The position numbers and the translations under genes were made by a program. This document shows positions 1 to 10,736 of a DNA stretch of 64,000 bases, in pieces. The notes under the pieces are model-generated. The model ran no database searches. It was given only the letters and a program-made list of their open reading frames with translations, and had not been told where the DNA came from. Position 1 is the stretch's first letter, and each line of letters starts with the position of its first letter. The stretch lies in NCBI GenBank assembly GCA_023213395.1, contig CM041465.1, positions 238,521,741 to 238,585,740 of the forward strand, in the 5' to 3' direction. This stretch comes from Cycas panzhihuaensis. Its lineage: Eukaryota; Cycadophyta.

Positions 1-599
1 GATGAGGGATGTTGAGATCTTGAGCTTGGTAAAGAAGATAGATCCCTTGGCTCCTTTCCCTTTGCTTGGTCAAAAGAAGGCTTAGGAGATTGTCCTTTAT
101 TCCTTGCCCTCCTATTCTAAGTGTCTTGGTCCCATTCCCCATGGTTTAGGAAAATATCCTTATACACATGTTGATCTAAATTGGGCTTAAAAGCCCTATT
201 GGGAGAAGTATCACAATGTGGTACAAGCTTAGGATGTTGTGACCAACATTGTGAGTCTTCATGGAGGTAATCCCCATGAACGAAACACTACTTCTTCTCA
301 AAAGGAGGTCTTGCATTCCTTCCTTGAAAGGTTTAGGTACTCCCACCTTTAGGTGACATGGTCTAGGAGAATTGGTGGATAGGTCTATGTGACTCTAATG
401 AGGATTGGCAAGGTTGAAGTTTCAGCTCTTTGATTATACATTTAAAAGAATATATGACTAAGGTTAGGGGGTCTAAAGTTCTATTAATTATACTGGTAGA
501 GGGTCTTAGAGGTTATTTCTAACCCTTTTGGTCACACGAGGGAGGGGCTACCTTGCGATGTTATGACTATCTTGGAGGCTTCTTGAGACTAACTTAGAT
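1..599 (-). mobile_element. Gy2 internal region beyond gag, decayed
   Basis: This stretch lies downstream of the Gy2 gag remnant on the minus strand, where the end of gag, protease and pol would be expected. I can read only short open segments broken by many stops and see no protease, reverse transcriptase or integrase motif. It is assigned to Gy2 by position alone. The element continues past the left edge of the window. Confidence 0.35.
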
Positions 600-2480
600 C
601 TCAATTGCCTTTAGTGCTAAGCACTTGGCTATGGTAGAGTCACATGCCATTACACCATATTAAGGACTTCCATGTGGACTTTAGGAAAAAAGACATTAAA
701 AAGGCTATCTTGGTTTAATTCATTAGGCAAAGTAGCCTTAGAGGAGTGAATGAAATCATGGAAATGTCTCACAAAGTCATGATTATTAACAAAAATTTCT
801 TGGTTCAATTCATTAGGCAAAGTAGCCTTAGAGGAGTGAGTGAAATCATGGAAATGTCTCACAAAGTCATGATTTATTTTATTGTGACCTTGTTTTAATG
901 ATAAGAGAGCCTTGAACCCACTTTTGAAGGTTCAAGCTACATCAAACTAGTTGATGAATTTGTTAACTAGTTGCTAGAAGGTAAAGATGGAATGGGCAGG
1001 GTGGCGGTAAAACCATTTGAGTGCATCTCCCTATAAAAATCTTAGGAATAATTTTATTAAAATATGGTCACAAGCCTAGTAATTAGTGCATGCCATAGTG
1101 AAGCCTTTAACATGCTTGGTAGGATCCTACGATGAAGTGCCATTAAACTTGGGCACTTTAGGGCGATGAGATGGCAGGTTAGTCCTAGAAGCCTTGATGG
1201 ACAAGGGAGTTGATTGATAGTCAATGAAGGGATGAATCCCAGGTTAAAGTAGTGGATCAACTTGAGAAGTAGAGGGAGATATGTATAGGTACCCACTCAC
1301 ATTATATGGGGGATAAGAAGGTTGAGTATAAGAGGCATAAGGGTTCCTACCTATTTGGTGAGAAGGGGAAACCCCATTTGGGGGTATGCCACATAAGAAG
1401 ATGGGTGAGAGGGTGTCACTCCACCATGAGGGTGCATCACATACATAGAAAAAGTATATGGATATGCACTTTGAGGGGCTATCACATAAGGATGTAAGAT
1501 AGGAGGGGGAATAAATCCCCCTTATATGGGAACCACATATAAAGTTATACATGTTGCAGATGGTGTAGAGTATAAGATGATGTTCTGCCCTTAGGGTTCA
1601 CCTATAGGAGGCACAACCCCATAAGGATGGAGTGGGTATACCCCATATGTTAGGAGAGGATTAGGCCCTCTGTGCCCCTAAGGCTAGGATGTATAACCTA
1701 GGGGTATGTAGAGTGAAAGGTCCATAAGTTGTCGATGAGGGTCCATGGGGACAAATCCCCTATAACCCAAAGGATGGGAGTGTGAAGGTATTCAAGGTCA
1801 AATTAAAGAGGCATTGGCTACAACTAATTATGACATGGTTGATTGGGTGGGAGGAGGTATACTTAACCTAATTCAGGTAATTAACATACCTTGAGGCATG
1901 CCTTAAGGCATCCCATGAGTCAAGGGAATTCTCATAAATAGAGGGACTATAGGCATGGATCCTATTATCAACGAGGACATAAGTTGGAATGATTCAGGTG
2001 GAATGGAGGTGGAAGAAGGTGGGGTGGTGCTTTGAAGGAAGCACTCTAACCACTTTGGAGGTGGTTGGGCACTTGTAGCTTTAAAGCATTACCTTAATGC
2101 CTCTACCACATCTTCCAAAGGAGTTCCAGCTTGCTCATACGAGGTGGAAGGTTCCTCATGTCGAGAAAAACTCAAAGGATGGTCATCATGGACTCTCTCA
2201 TCAAAATGAGAGTGGTCTATAGTGAAGGACCCCCTATAACATGTATAGGGTAGTGATGAAAATATAGATATGTTTGATCACCTAAGTGGTAAATAGGGTC
2301 CTCGTCCTCTTAGGGGGGATCTTGAAGAGGATATGATATTTGTGGATAGAAGGCATATGCGTGATAGGCCCAATCCCATAGATAGCCCTCCATTAGTGAT
2401 CCTAGTTCAAAAATGGCAATGAAGGAATAAAGGGGCTCTTCTTTTGTAGTATGGAGGTCATGTAGGTGATGAGAAAAGCT
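600..2480 (-). pseudogene. Ty3/Gypsy gag remnant of element Gy2
   Basis: Read on the minus strand from about 2480 downwards, the sequence gives a proline- and tyrosine-rich N-terminal part (about 2420-1250), then a retrotransposon gag core at about 1240-700. The core has the order PKFNGTSS, DPTKHVKGF, GDALKWFY and INKF-like pieces, then an FRDF-like segment read as VRHFHDFTHSSKATLPNE. This is the usual order of plant Gypsy capsid: fold start, LRGxAxxWF, then the F/RF segment. There are many stops and several frameshifts, so no capsid can be made. I see no zinc knuckle. A 90-bp in-frame duplication lies in the second half. The 5' LTR of the same element starts at 2654 on the right. Confidence 0.7.
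711..875 (-). repeat. 90-bp tandem duplication inside Gy2 gag
   Basis: Two copies of a 90-bp unit start at 711 and 801. The first about 74 bases differ at about two positions. Ninety bases is 30 codons, so on the minus strand the frame is kept and the same HDF-HSSKATLPNELNQ peptide is read twice without a stop, although the gag around it is badly broken. Confidence 0.85.
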
Positions 2481-2653
2481 TCATATTCACATCTGTCCAA
2501 GGAATTATGCAAGTATAAAATTTAGTTTTAGAGAAAGGTGTTAGGATTACCTAATACACTATAAAGATATTATGAAATAGATAGGGACTAACACTAGTAA
2601 ATCAAAGGGATGCTAAGATTTCCTTACTAGTGGGTCTCTAGTATGGTTACTAA
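2481..2653 (-). other. Gy2 leader between LTR and gag
   Basis: This is the short interval between the inner edge of the Gy2 5' LTR (2654) and the first readable gag codons. A primer binding site should lie directly left of 2654, but I cannot match those bases confidently to a tRNA. Confidence 0.35.
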
Positions 2654-3486
2654 TGGAAGCACACATCTAGGGGATCACTAGGAATCATTACACTCTAGTT
2701 AATGATAGCACTAAGGAATAGGAATACAGAGGTACAAAAGAGGTTTAACTTTCTCTCAAAGGGCATTCATGCACCTAAGCATAGGTTTAAGGGACTCACA
2801 ACACACATGTTCCCCTATCTATCTTGAAGGGTTATGGTTTAGAATGATTGAGTGGTATGTTTAAGTGATGAAGAAAGGTTGGAATCCTTGGGTTACTGAG
2901 TAGCAAAGGTTCTCTTATCGTTGTTTTGATAAGAGGGGATAGGAGCTCAATTTTGGAAAAGGAGGTATGGTAACAAATAGGGAACAAATATAGGATAAGA
3001 GGTTTTAGATTAGTTTCTTATTGCTTAAAGGGGTTGCCTTTAGGGTTTGAGAGAAAGGTAGGTTTTTCTTTAATGCAAGTCTTGTGATAAGTGTTATGGT
3101 TTTGCTTGTTTGAATGTTATCTTGTTGTAAAATATGATGTTTTGTGCAAGATACAAGTTGTGGTTATGTTGTTTGAAAAATAATTAACTAGCAGTGCATA
3201 TAATCGTAATCCCTCACTCTCAAGCTCACTCTCTTTTTCTTTTAGTAAAAATAACTAGAAGTTATATGGCTAAAAGAGAATCAACTTTACTTTTATAGAG
3301 GAGAGGGAATGATGAATAAGGTTTATGCAACTTTCTTCTTTTCAATTTGTTTCCTTTTTATGCAAGAAAGAAACACTTTTTAAAATGGGGTCTGAACCTT
3401 ATTTCTATATGCAATGTGAATATGTAAATGAGAGAGGGAATCCTTCCCTACTATGCTCTTTTTATGAAGAGGAAGGAAGAGAGTAT
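2654..3486 (-). mobile_element. Gy2 5' LTR, segment 1 of 3
   Basis: This is identified by comparison with the 2.6-kb solo LTR at 52086-54679. In the same order it has a start like TGGAAGCACAC (solo copy TGAAACACTTG) and a block ending in CAAAGGGCATTCATGCAC that matches CACAGGGCGTCCGTGCAC. The LTR is interrupted here by the family-A solo LTR. The three segments together come to about 2.9 kb against 2594 bp in the solo copy. The Gy2 copy has lost many C and G bases, as expected from long decay of methylated cytosine. Confidence 0.65.
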
Positions 3487-4090
3487 TATTGAGAAGATAA
3501 GGTCCCAACCCTTAAACCACCACCAAGATCTAAACTATTCTTGCAACTAGTTACATGAATCGAAACTAAAATTTAATATGCAAGTTCTTAAACCAGAGAT
3601 AAAATAATAAAATGAACAAGAAATCCAAGCATCACATATGCACCTGATATAACATGGTAAAACCCTAGTAATGTGCTAGGGAAACATCCACATAGGAAAT
3701 GTACCGATCTTTATTGTTGTAGAATGAAGAAAATGTACATAATCTTATAGTAGAGTGCTCACAACAACAACAACAAGCCACCCAACTCCTTATAGTACAT
3801 TGAACACTATCAACATAATGAAAAATGCCCTAAATCAAGCTACATGAGAGGGTCATCCAAGGCACAAATCTCGACCGTAGAATCTAGGGTATTTTGAGCA
3901 AATAACCCTGATTCTCTTTACAATTTAATATACTTTCTAGTGCTAAATTTTTGGGTCAGGGCTCCGTACCCCCCTGGCTAAAGGGGCTCTTGCTTCCCTT
4001 GGAACCCCTTGAGGAAGGTTTGGGGGGGAAACTACACTGCCAACATGTCAAAATCTTAGCCTCTAACCATTGTTGTCACATTACCTAACA
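3487..4090 (-). mobile_element. Solo LTR of Copia family A (A1)
   Basis: This 604-bp LTR is shown here as its reverse complement. It is flanked by a perfect 5-bp target duplication AGTAT (3482-3486 and 4091-4095), so it is a solo LTR left by LTR-LTR recombination. It shares its whole length with the LTRs at 10085, 14709, 27614, 41414 and 51455, including the AAGATCTAAACTATT block, the ACATGGTAAAACCCTAG block and the G/C-rich part near its outer end. The terminal TG has become TA at 3487. It carries no gene. Confidence 0.9.
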
Positions 4091-5485
4091 AGTATGAATA
4101 CATATGTTTCCTTGCTCTAATATGCTTTCCTTTCCTATGGATGGAAAAGAATATGCTATGCAAAAATAAGACCTTTACTTTTGTTGCATATGCATATGCA
4201 AGTTCTAGCAATCTAAAGATGAGCTTAGAAGGGAACAATTAGGGAGAGAATAGGTTAGAAGGAGTGTACCTAATTAATGACACTTAAAGGTGACCTTGAC
4301 TTAGATCCCTCCCTGCCCTTCCCTTGCCAATGATACAAGCTCCTTCTTTGTTATAAGAGCTATTGGAGACAAGTAGGGATTCCTTACCTTCCCCAAACTC
4401 AAAAGAAATGTTGCATAATAAATGAAAAGAAAAGATGAAAAAATCAAAATACACACCAATAGATGTGATGTTAAACCACAAGCTAATGTTACCCTGTGGT
4501 GATGGTTTTCTTGTACCTTCTTTGCTAGTGAGTGGGAATGGGCCTTCTACTAGAAAGAACAAAGAAAAATCCTACCCACAAGTAATAATATGTAACATGT
4601 ACTTATATGAATATTTTATAATAGGTTTGTTATATCTTTTTATTCAAAAGAAATAAATTAAATATTACTTCTCTTCTTCTAAAAATCTAAGCATGCAAAA
4701 AGTGTAAAAAGAAATGAGAAGAAGGGAATGAAGAGGAGGGTGCCTCAGAATGGCATGACCCCTTAACAAGTATGGTCTTGCTAATGTGACAAGAAAGGTT
4801 CCCAATTTAACAGTCTTTGGATAGGATCTATAGGGAGAAATAGGATGCTATAGTGAGATACAAAATCTTAAAGGTAAGTAATGGGTTGCTTGTTAATTAG
4901 TGTGGTTGTAAGGTTTTGAATTATAGAAGGATGTGCATGCACAATGAAATGGAGCACCTTATGGTGTTAGGAGGGGATTACCTAATGAGAAGGGGCTACA
5001 AAAGCCAAAACTTACACCTCTTTCCCTTCTCTAAACTCCCTTAACCGGCAGATGTACCATTCATTCCTTTCCTTAATACCCCAGGTTGATGGTAGGGAGT
5101 TTCTAGTTCATGGGGAATGGTTTCCTAGGAGTTATAAGTGGAGAGATATGATTAAGGGTATGTAATATGGCTTCTTTAAGATAAATGATAGATAAAGACA
5201 AGCTAAATAACAAGAAAGAAAAGACAACTAATAGAAATTTTTACTCAAAACTAAAGGATGGTTGGATTTTACCCATTTTCTACAAGTGGACTTGATGTTT
5301 GTAAGAAAAATCCTATTGATGGAGGCCCTTTGGAGCACTTGAAAAGGGTCCTTATGGAAGATCCTTGAGTAAGGAAGGAGGAAGAATAATATTACAGATT
5401 GCAGAGACTAAAGTGAGTATTTGTTGTTTTATGCAAGAAGTGTGAAAAAATAATCATGAGATTGGTTGTGGAAAATAATGAATGA
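4091..5485 (-). mobile_element. Gy2 5' LTR, segment 2 of 3
   Basis: The Gy2 LTR continues after the A1 solo LTR. Landmarks shared with the solo copy at 52086-54679 include TTACCTTCCCC (solo TTACCTCCCC), an A-rich AAATGAAAAG stretch, and GCCTCAGAATGGC (solo GCCTCAGGATGGC, near 53050). The 60-92-codon open frames inside it match no protein and are fortuitous. The segment ends at AATGA (5481-5485), the target duplication of element B. Confidence 0.6.
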
Positions 5486-5794
5486 TGTTAGCATAATTTT
5501 ATGTTCTAATGCTCCCTTTTATGTTACTTTATTAAATAATTTTATTGTTATAAGGTTCATTGAAAATGGGCAGTTATCTTTTCAACAAACCTCTCCTCCT
5601 ATTTATCTCTTCCTAGATTCTTGGAAGTTGGTCCTAATGGTTATAATGGTCCAAATGCTGGTCTGAATGGTCTGGAGATGGTCAGAATAGTCAGATGGTC
5701 ATGAGGTTGATCAGGCTGAAATGGTGATACACCTATTCTACACTAGAGAGGATGAGATCCTCCTGAATATTGTACTGTATTTCTTACTTATTTA

Positions 5795-5845
<51 letters not shown>

Positions 5846-6036
5846 CTATTTTAGAGGTGGTTGTTTCATCCCCATTAGTGCATTTTTCCACCTGTCTAAT
5901 CTTTATTTCAATGTATGGTTTAATTGTACATTTTTAAGTCTTTTAAATGCTATTATACAAAATAATATTTATTTATAAAGATTGTCCTATAATTAATAAA
6001 AAAACTACAAATGGTAAATAATCTCTCTCTCCATCA
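5486..6036 (+). repeat. 5' LTR of Copia element B
   Basis: The 551-bp LTR starts TGTTAGCATAAT and ends CTCCATCA, right before the primer site. Its partner at 25267-25771 is 505 bp; most of the difference is an expanded TA microsatellite in this copy. Confidence 0.92.
5797..5843. repeat. (TA)n microsatellite inside B LTR
   Basis: This is an uninterrupted run of about 23 TA units. The 3' LTR has only a few TA units at the same place, so the tract expanded after insertion. Confidence 0.95.
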
Positions 6037-6048
6037 TGGTATCAGAGG
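6037..6048 (+). other. Primer binding site of element B
   Basis: TGGTATCAGAGG follows the LTR directly. It matches the plant Copia primer site complementary to the initiator methionine tRNA (TGGTATCAGAGC) at 11 of 12 positions. Confidence 0.9.
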
Positions 6049-6378
6049 AGGGTCTTACAATTCTTTTTAATCAAACATACACAAATAATTATGCAAAAAA
6101 TTTAATAAGAATAAAAGTTTATATTAAACAATTTTTTTTTAACTAAAAGAACACGACTAGGTGCTTTCATAAGTAACTAATTCTTGTCGTATACAAAACT
6201 ATTATTCCTCTGATTACAAACTGATACAGAACTCAACAAGGTTATCTAGATGCCACAAGAGCATGAAAACCCTCTTACAGATGAAAACTAGAGAAAATTA
6301 GAAGACAACAAACACTTAAAAGGAGTGCCATCATCATTACATAAAACCAAAAGTTTTTTTTAGAAGATCTGACCATTA

Positions 6379-6609
6379 TGTCTGGAAGAAAGACACCTTC
6401 ACCTAATATCTTCTACAGATTACAACAATAAAGAGGAGATGAGGCTATGGCTAGAAAAATGCAAAGAAAGAAGCTCATTGCTACCAAGAAATTGGTCAGT
6501 ACCAAAGTTTTGAAGGCCAAGAATCCTAAATCTATAATATTTTCTAAATCCAAGACTCTTGAAAAGGGAAAACTTAGAGTAGAGGTACCAACAAAACTTG
6601 AAAATACAT
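6379..6609 (+). pseudogene. Lysine-rich ORF remnant in leader of B
   Basis: An ATG at 6379 opens a frame of about 76 codons with one internal stop (after RLQQ). It reads a very basic peptide with pieces such as ARKMQRKKLIATKKL and KSKTLEKGKLRVEV. It lies between the primer site and gag. No domain is recognised. It could be a decayed extra ORF of the element, a 5' part of gag out of phase, or chance. A minisatellite starts directly after it. Confidence 0.35.
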
Positions 6610-6611
6610 AG

Positions 6612-6825
6612 TCAAAGAAATGGTACAGAGGACTAGCAACTAGCCAATACAGTTAAAGAAATGGTGTAGAGGACTAGCAACTAGCCAATATAGTCAAAGA
6701 AATGATGCTGAGGACTAACAACCAGCCAACATAGTCAAAGAAATAATGTAGAGGACATGTAACTAGCCAACACAGTTGAAGAAATGGCACAACTAACTAA
6801 CAACTAGCCAATCGAAGAAATGACA
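6612..6825. repeat. 41-bp minisatellite in leader of B
   Basis: Four full 41-bp units start at 6612, 6653, 6694 and 6735. A shortened fifth (6776) and a partial sixth (6812) follow. Each has the core TCAAAGAAATG then GACTAGCAACTAGCCAA. As 41 is not a multiple of three, the array cannot encode a repeated peptide in one frame. Confidence 0.9.
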
Positions 6826-7769
6826 TAGAGAAGATGGGGGTAACACCCTAGAAAATCATCAACAGAGACTATCAATAGAGTTTCCAACCTGTAAACCCGT
6901 AAACACAAATAGAATAATGGTGGAAAACCCTACCAAATAATATTTTATTAAATGGATTCAAAAATCCATTTAAACTCTCAATATACTTTTTGTATTTGTA
7001 AAAACTATTAAAAGTTGTTAATTAATTTTTTAGGTCTGTGCCCCCCATTATGACCTTTTGATTTTTACTTTTAATTTTTCTTTTCCCAAATTCAATTTTA
7101 AAAGAAGCGTCAGATTTGTATTTTAGATATAGATGCACTAACTAGCTACTCAAGCCATTGGGATGCCATTTTGACCTGTAGAACCTCGGTTGAAGAGACA
7201 CCTCCATTCACGCCAAGGTAATCTAAGGTGTATAACATTTTTAAGAAAAATTTTAAAAGTTATATTAAATCTAGTATCTTATTCTAGCAAATATTCATTA
7301 TTTGATTCTTATTTAATAAAATTCATTAATTTTTATATGATTTTAAAACATACTATACAATTAATTAAAGTGAAATATCTATGTGTAACCATATGTTTTA
7401 AATTAAGCTATAATAAATGTAACATTTATTTAAAACTCTTTAAAAATTTAATATTTCTTGATTGATAACTATAAAATGTCAATAGGATTACTTTTAATTC
7501 TATTTTCTAATTAATGTCAAATATAAAGTATTAAATGAACTACCTTTACTTTTTTAAGTGGCAAATTAATGTGACTATTTTTATATCTAAGTGGCAATAT
7601 TAATCACATTTTAATACAGATTTATGTTCACTGGCAATGTTGACAAATTTATTTTAGTAAAATGTTTATTTTTCTAAATTCTCTTTCATTTGCTGAAATA
7701 ATTTAATTCAAAATTTCTTCCATTTTTTCCTTTCCTAAAAGAGGTTCTCTTTGTTGGTTTATCCTAAAA
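6826..7769 (+). other. Leader of element B, no gene seen
   Basis: AT-rich sequence between the minisatellite and gag. The only open frame of note (7190-7465) is composed of codons typical of AT-rich chance frames and matches nothing. I see no LTR, terminal inverted repeat or coding motif. Confidence 0.5.
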
Positions 7770-10084
7770 ATGGCATTCATACCAGGGACTACCTCCTGTA
7801 TGTCGATTCCAGTACTAGTTGACTAAAATTATTCCAACTAGAAAACTCACATATCTCACCACCTAAAACAACAAAAGTTGTAGTGATATGTAATAGGAGA
7901 ATTTGTTAAACCAACATATAAAATGTCAGATGCCTACATGGTATACCTAATGAATTATGATAGAGCCATATGCACCATCCTAATCTCTCTCTCCCTAGAC
8001 ATTAGTCAACACTTCTCTGATATAGATAATTTATCCACAGTTTAGAACTTACTCAAGAAAAAGTATGATAAGATCGATAATTAGAAGTTAGACATTTTAG
8101 AACAGTAAATATATAATTTAAACTATGAAGACTTCTCTAAAGTTGAAGACTTCCTATCAAAACTTTAACTTATCAACAAAGACTTAGGTAATTGCATAAA
8201 GTCTTCCATAAAAGTAGATGATAAAATTATCACTGTAATACATGCAAAAGATGATGATACACTCATTTATCATATAATTAATAAACTTCTAAAATAGTTC
8301 AACCTTTTCAAAACTACTAGGTAGTAAGTAAGACATCTGACAATTACCTTCAATTAATTAACGAATCAGCTAGTTGAACATCAAACAATGTTGATTTAGA
8401 TTGGAAAATTTCAAGATCCTTTATAGGCTCTCTTTTCTAAGTCAAAACCAATCAATAAATCTAAACATCAAAACAACTATCACAATAATTATAATAATCA
8501 TCCCAAGCTCTAAAAACCTCATAGAGATTTAGCTGCTTCAAATAATTCTCATACTAAAAGTCAAAATACTAAGTATTTTGGATTATCTAAAAGTTAGAAT
8601 ACCTCTAAATAAACATTCTAGAAAGGGAATGCTATCAATCCTAATCCTAACTAAAATATTAGCTATGCTTACTGTCATAAAAAAGGGCACACCATTAATA
8701 TTTATAGGTATAGAGTTGCTTCTAAAGCCTAGAAAGCTTTTAAGGTGATCCAACCATGATTCCATAACCCTAACAACTCCCTAACTGCTTTTACATAAGC
8801 TTTTTTTGCTTTAAGTATTCAACCACCTTTATGGACTCTCAATTTTAGTGCATCCCATCATATGATAGGACACCAAGAATACTTATCATCCTATCATTCT
8901 AACCTTAATTTCGAAGAGGAAATCTCATTAAGAAGTGGTTCACAACTGAAAGTCAAAGGAACATGGGATGTTTCTTTGAAAGATAGTTTTATCAAGAACT
9001 TACTTTTTGTTCTTGGATTATTACCAAGTCTTCTTTTAGTCTATTAAATCTTCTAGAAATACCTTGTTATCAAATTCTAGAAAGACAGATTTGTTATCAA
9101 ATAACGTTTAAATAAGTTTAAGACAATCACTTCATGACCTACATATCGTAAAATAGGTCTTTATAACCTAACAAACTTTCAACACTTAAACAAATTCTTT
9201 TAATGTCTTTATAGCCAAATATGATCCAATAAGTAAGTTATGTTATGCTTGGTTTATCCATACAATTTATGGCAAACTTTAGTACTTAAGCAAATATGAT
9301 ATGGTTCATGGACTACCTACCGTAATTATAGTTTATGGTGTTTGTAAAGCCTACGTGATAGGCAAGTAACACAGCTTTTTTTCTATATTAGACTACATTT
9401 AGAGTAAAAGTCCCACTTGAACTTGTTCACTATGATATATGTGGTCATTCCTAAGTACCATTATACTCTAGAAGTAGATATTTCATCACTTTCATTGATG
9501 ATTTTTCTAGAAAATGCTAGGTTTATATACTTTAAACAAGAAATCAGGTTGTTGACATTTTGTCAAATTTAAAACATTAGTAGAAAATCAAATCAATTCT
9601 AAAATAAAAATTTTTAGATCTGATAATACTAAAGAATACTTAAGTGATAAGTTTACCTCATACTTCAAAAATCACAGAATATGATTTTAGCATTCCATTA
9701 CCTATACCCCTCAATAAAATGGTGTTATTGAACACAAGAACCGTACTCTTATAGGAATGAACAAGTCATGATATATGTAAAAGGTCTAGATCTAAAGTTG
9801 TAGGTTGAAGTAATTACTTTCTCCAACTATCTTCTAAATTAATTACCAAGTAAATCACTATAGAATATTACACTAGAATAAAAATAGTTTGGTTGAAAAC
9901 CTTCTATTAAACATCTTAAAATCTTTGGAAACATTACTTGGGGGCATGTTCCTAAAGAAAAATATAAGAAACTTGACCTTAAAAGTTCTAAACATATCTT
10001 CATTAGATGCAATGAAGAAGGTAAAGCCTATAGGCTTCTTGATACAATCATGCATAAGATTTTAATTCTATGTGAAGTTATATT
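7770..10084 (+). pseudogene. Gag-protease-integrase remnant of Copia B
   Basis: The frame starts at ATG 7770 (MAFIPGTTSC). It reads a UBN2/retrotran_gag-like capsid with NYSN-KTHI near the start, and a zinc knuckle remnant YAYCHKKGHTINIY at about 8664-8705 whose first and last cysteines are gone. A protease remnant reads WTLNFSASHHM at about 8830-8862, where the catalytic D-S-G is changed. Integrase core pieces follow (SLSLMIFLENAR, then an EYLSDKF-like region), and the C-terminal integrase segment SIKHLKIFG at about 9905. There are dozens of stops. The reading ends at CEVIF, where element A2 is inserted; the same frame resumes at 15378 with DEDES. Confidence 0.8.
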
Positions 10085-10664
10085 TATTAGATAATGTGAC
10101 AATAATATTTTGGAGGCTAAAATTTTGACAGGTTGGTAGTGTACTTTCCCCTTCCAAACTTCCTCAGGGGAATCTAAGGGGGGCAAGATCCCCCCTTGGC
10201 TGGGGGGTATAGGGGATATCAAAACCCACCCCACATAGAGGGGGTTCAAAGGTGATAGCCCCTGATCCAAAAGCTAGCACTGAAAAACATACTAAATTGT
10301 AAAGAGAATTGGGGTCGTTCACTTAAAATACCCTAGATTCAATGGTTGAGATTTGTGTCTTATTTGACTCTCTCATATAGCCCAATTTAGGGTATTTTCT
10401 ACTGTAGATTATATATATTTTTCTATTGTTTTATAATAAAGATTGATACCTTTCTTGTGTGGATATTTCTCTAGCACACTGCTAGGGTTTTACTACATTA
10501 TATCAGGTGTATATGTGATGCTTTAGCTTTCAAATTCATTTATTATATTATCTATGGTTTAAAAACTTGGATGTTAAATTTTAGTTTTGATTTTTATAAC
10601 TAGTTACAAAATAGTTTAGATCTTGGTGGTAGTTTCTAATTATTGGGACTTAGATTACTCAACA
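10085..10664 (+). repeat. 5' LTR of A2
   Basis: The 580-bp LTR starts TATTAGATAATG (TG mutated to TA) and ends CTCAACA. The decayed primer site TGGTATTAGAGC lies at 10667-10678. A G/C-rich stretch with inverted repeats is at about 10140-10260. Confidence 0.9.
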
Positions 10665-10736
10665 AGTGGTATTAGAGCCACTTTTATTTTTGTAATAAGT
10701 TTATAAAGGTTTTGGTGTCAAATTTTTCTACACCAA

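Noticed and set aside
1306-1497. Plus-strand 63-codon frame
   Set aside because: It is antisense to the proline-rich part of the Gy2 gag.
4284-4656. Overlapping 73- and 92-codon frames on both strands
   Set aside because: They lie in the Gy2 LTR and match no protein family.
6612-6825. CRISPR-like array
   Set aside because: The units are contiguous 41-bp repeats without spacers, in a plant retrotransposon leader.
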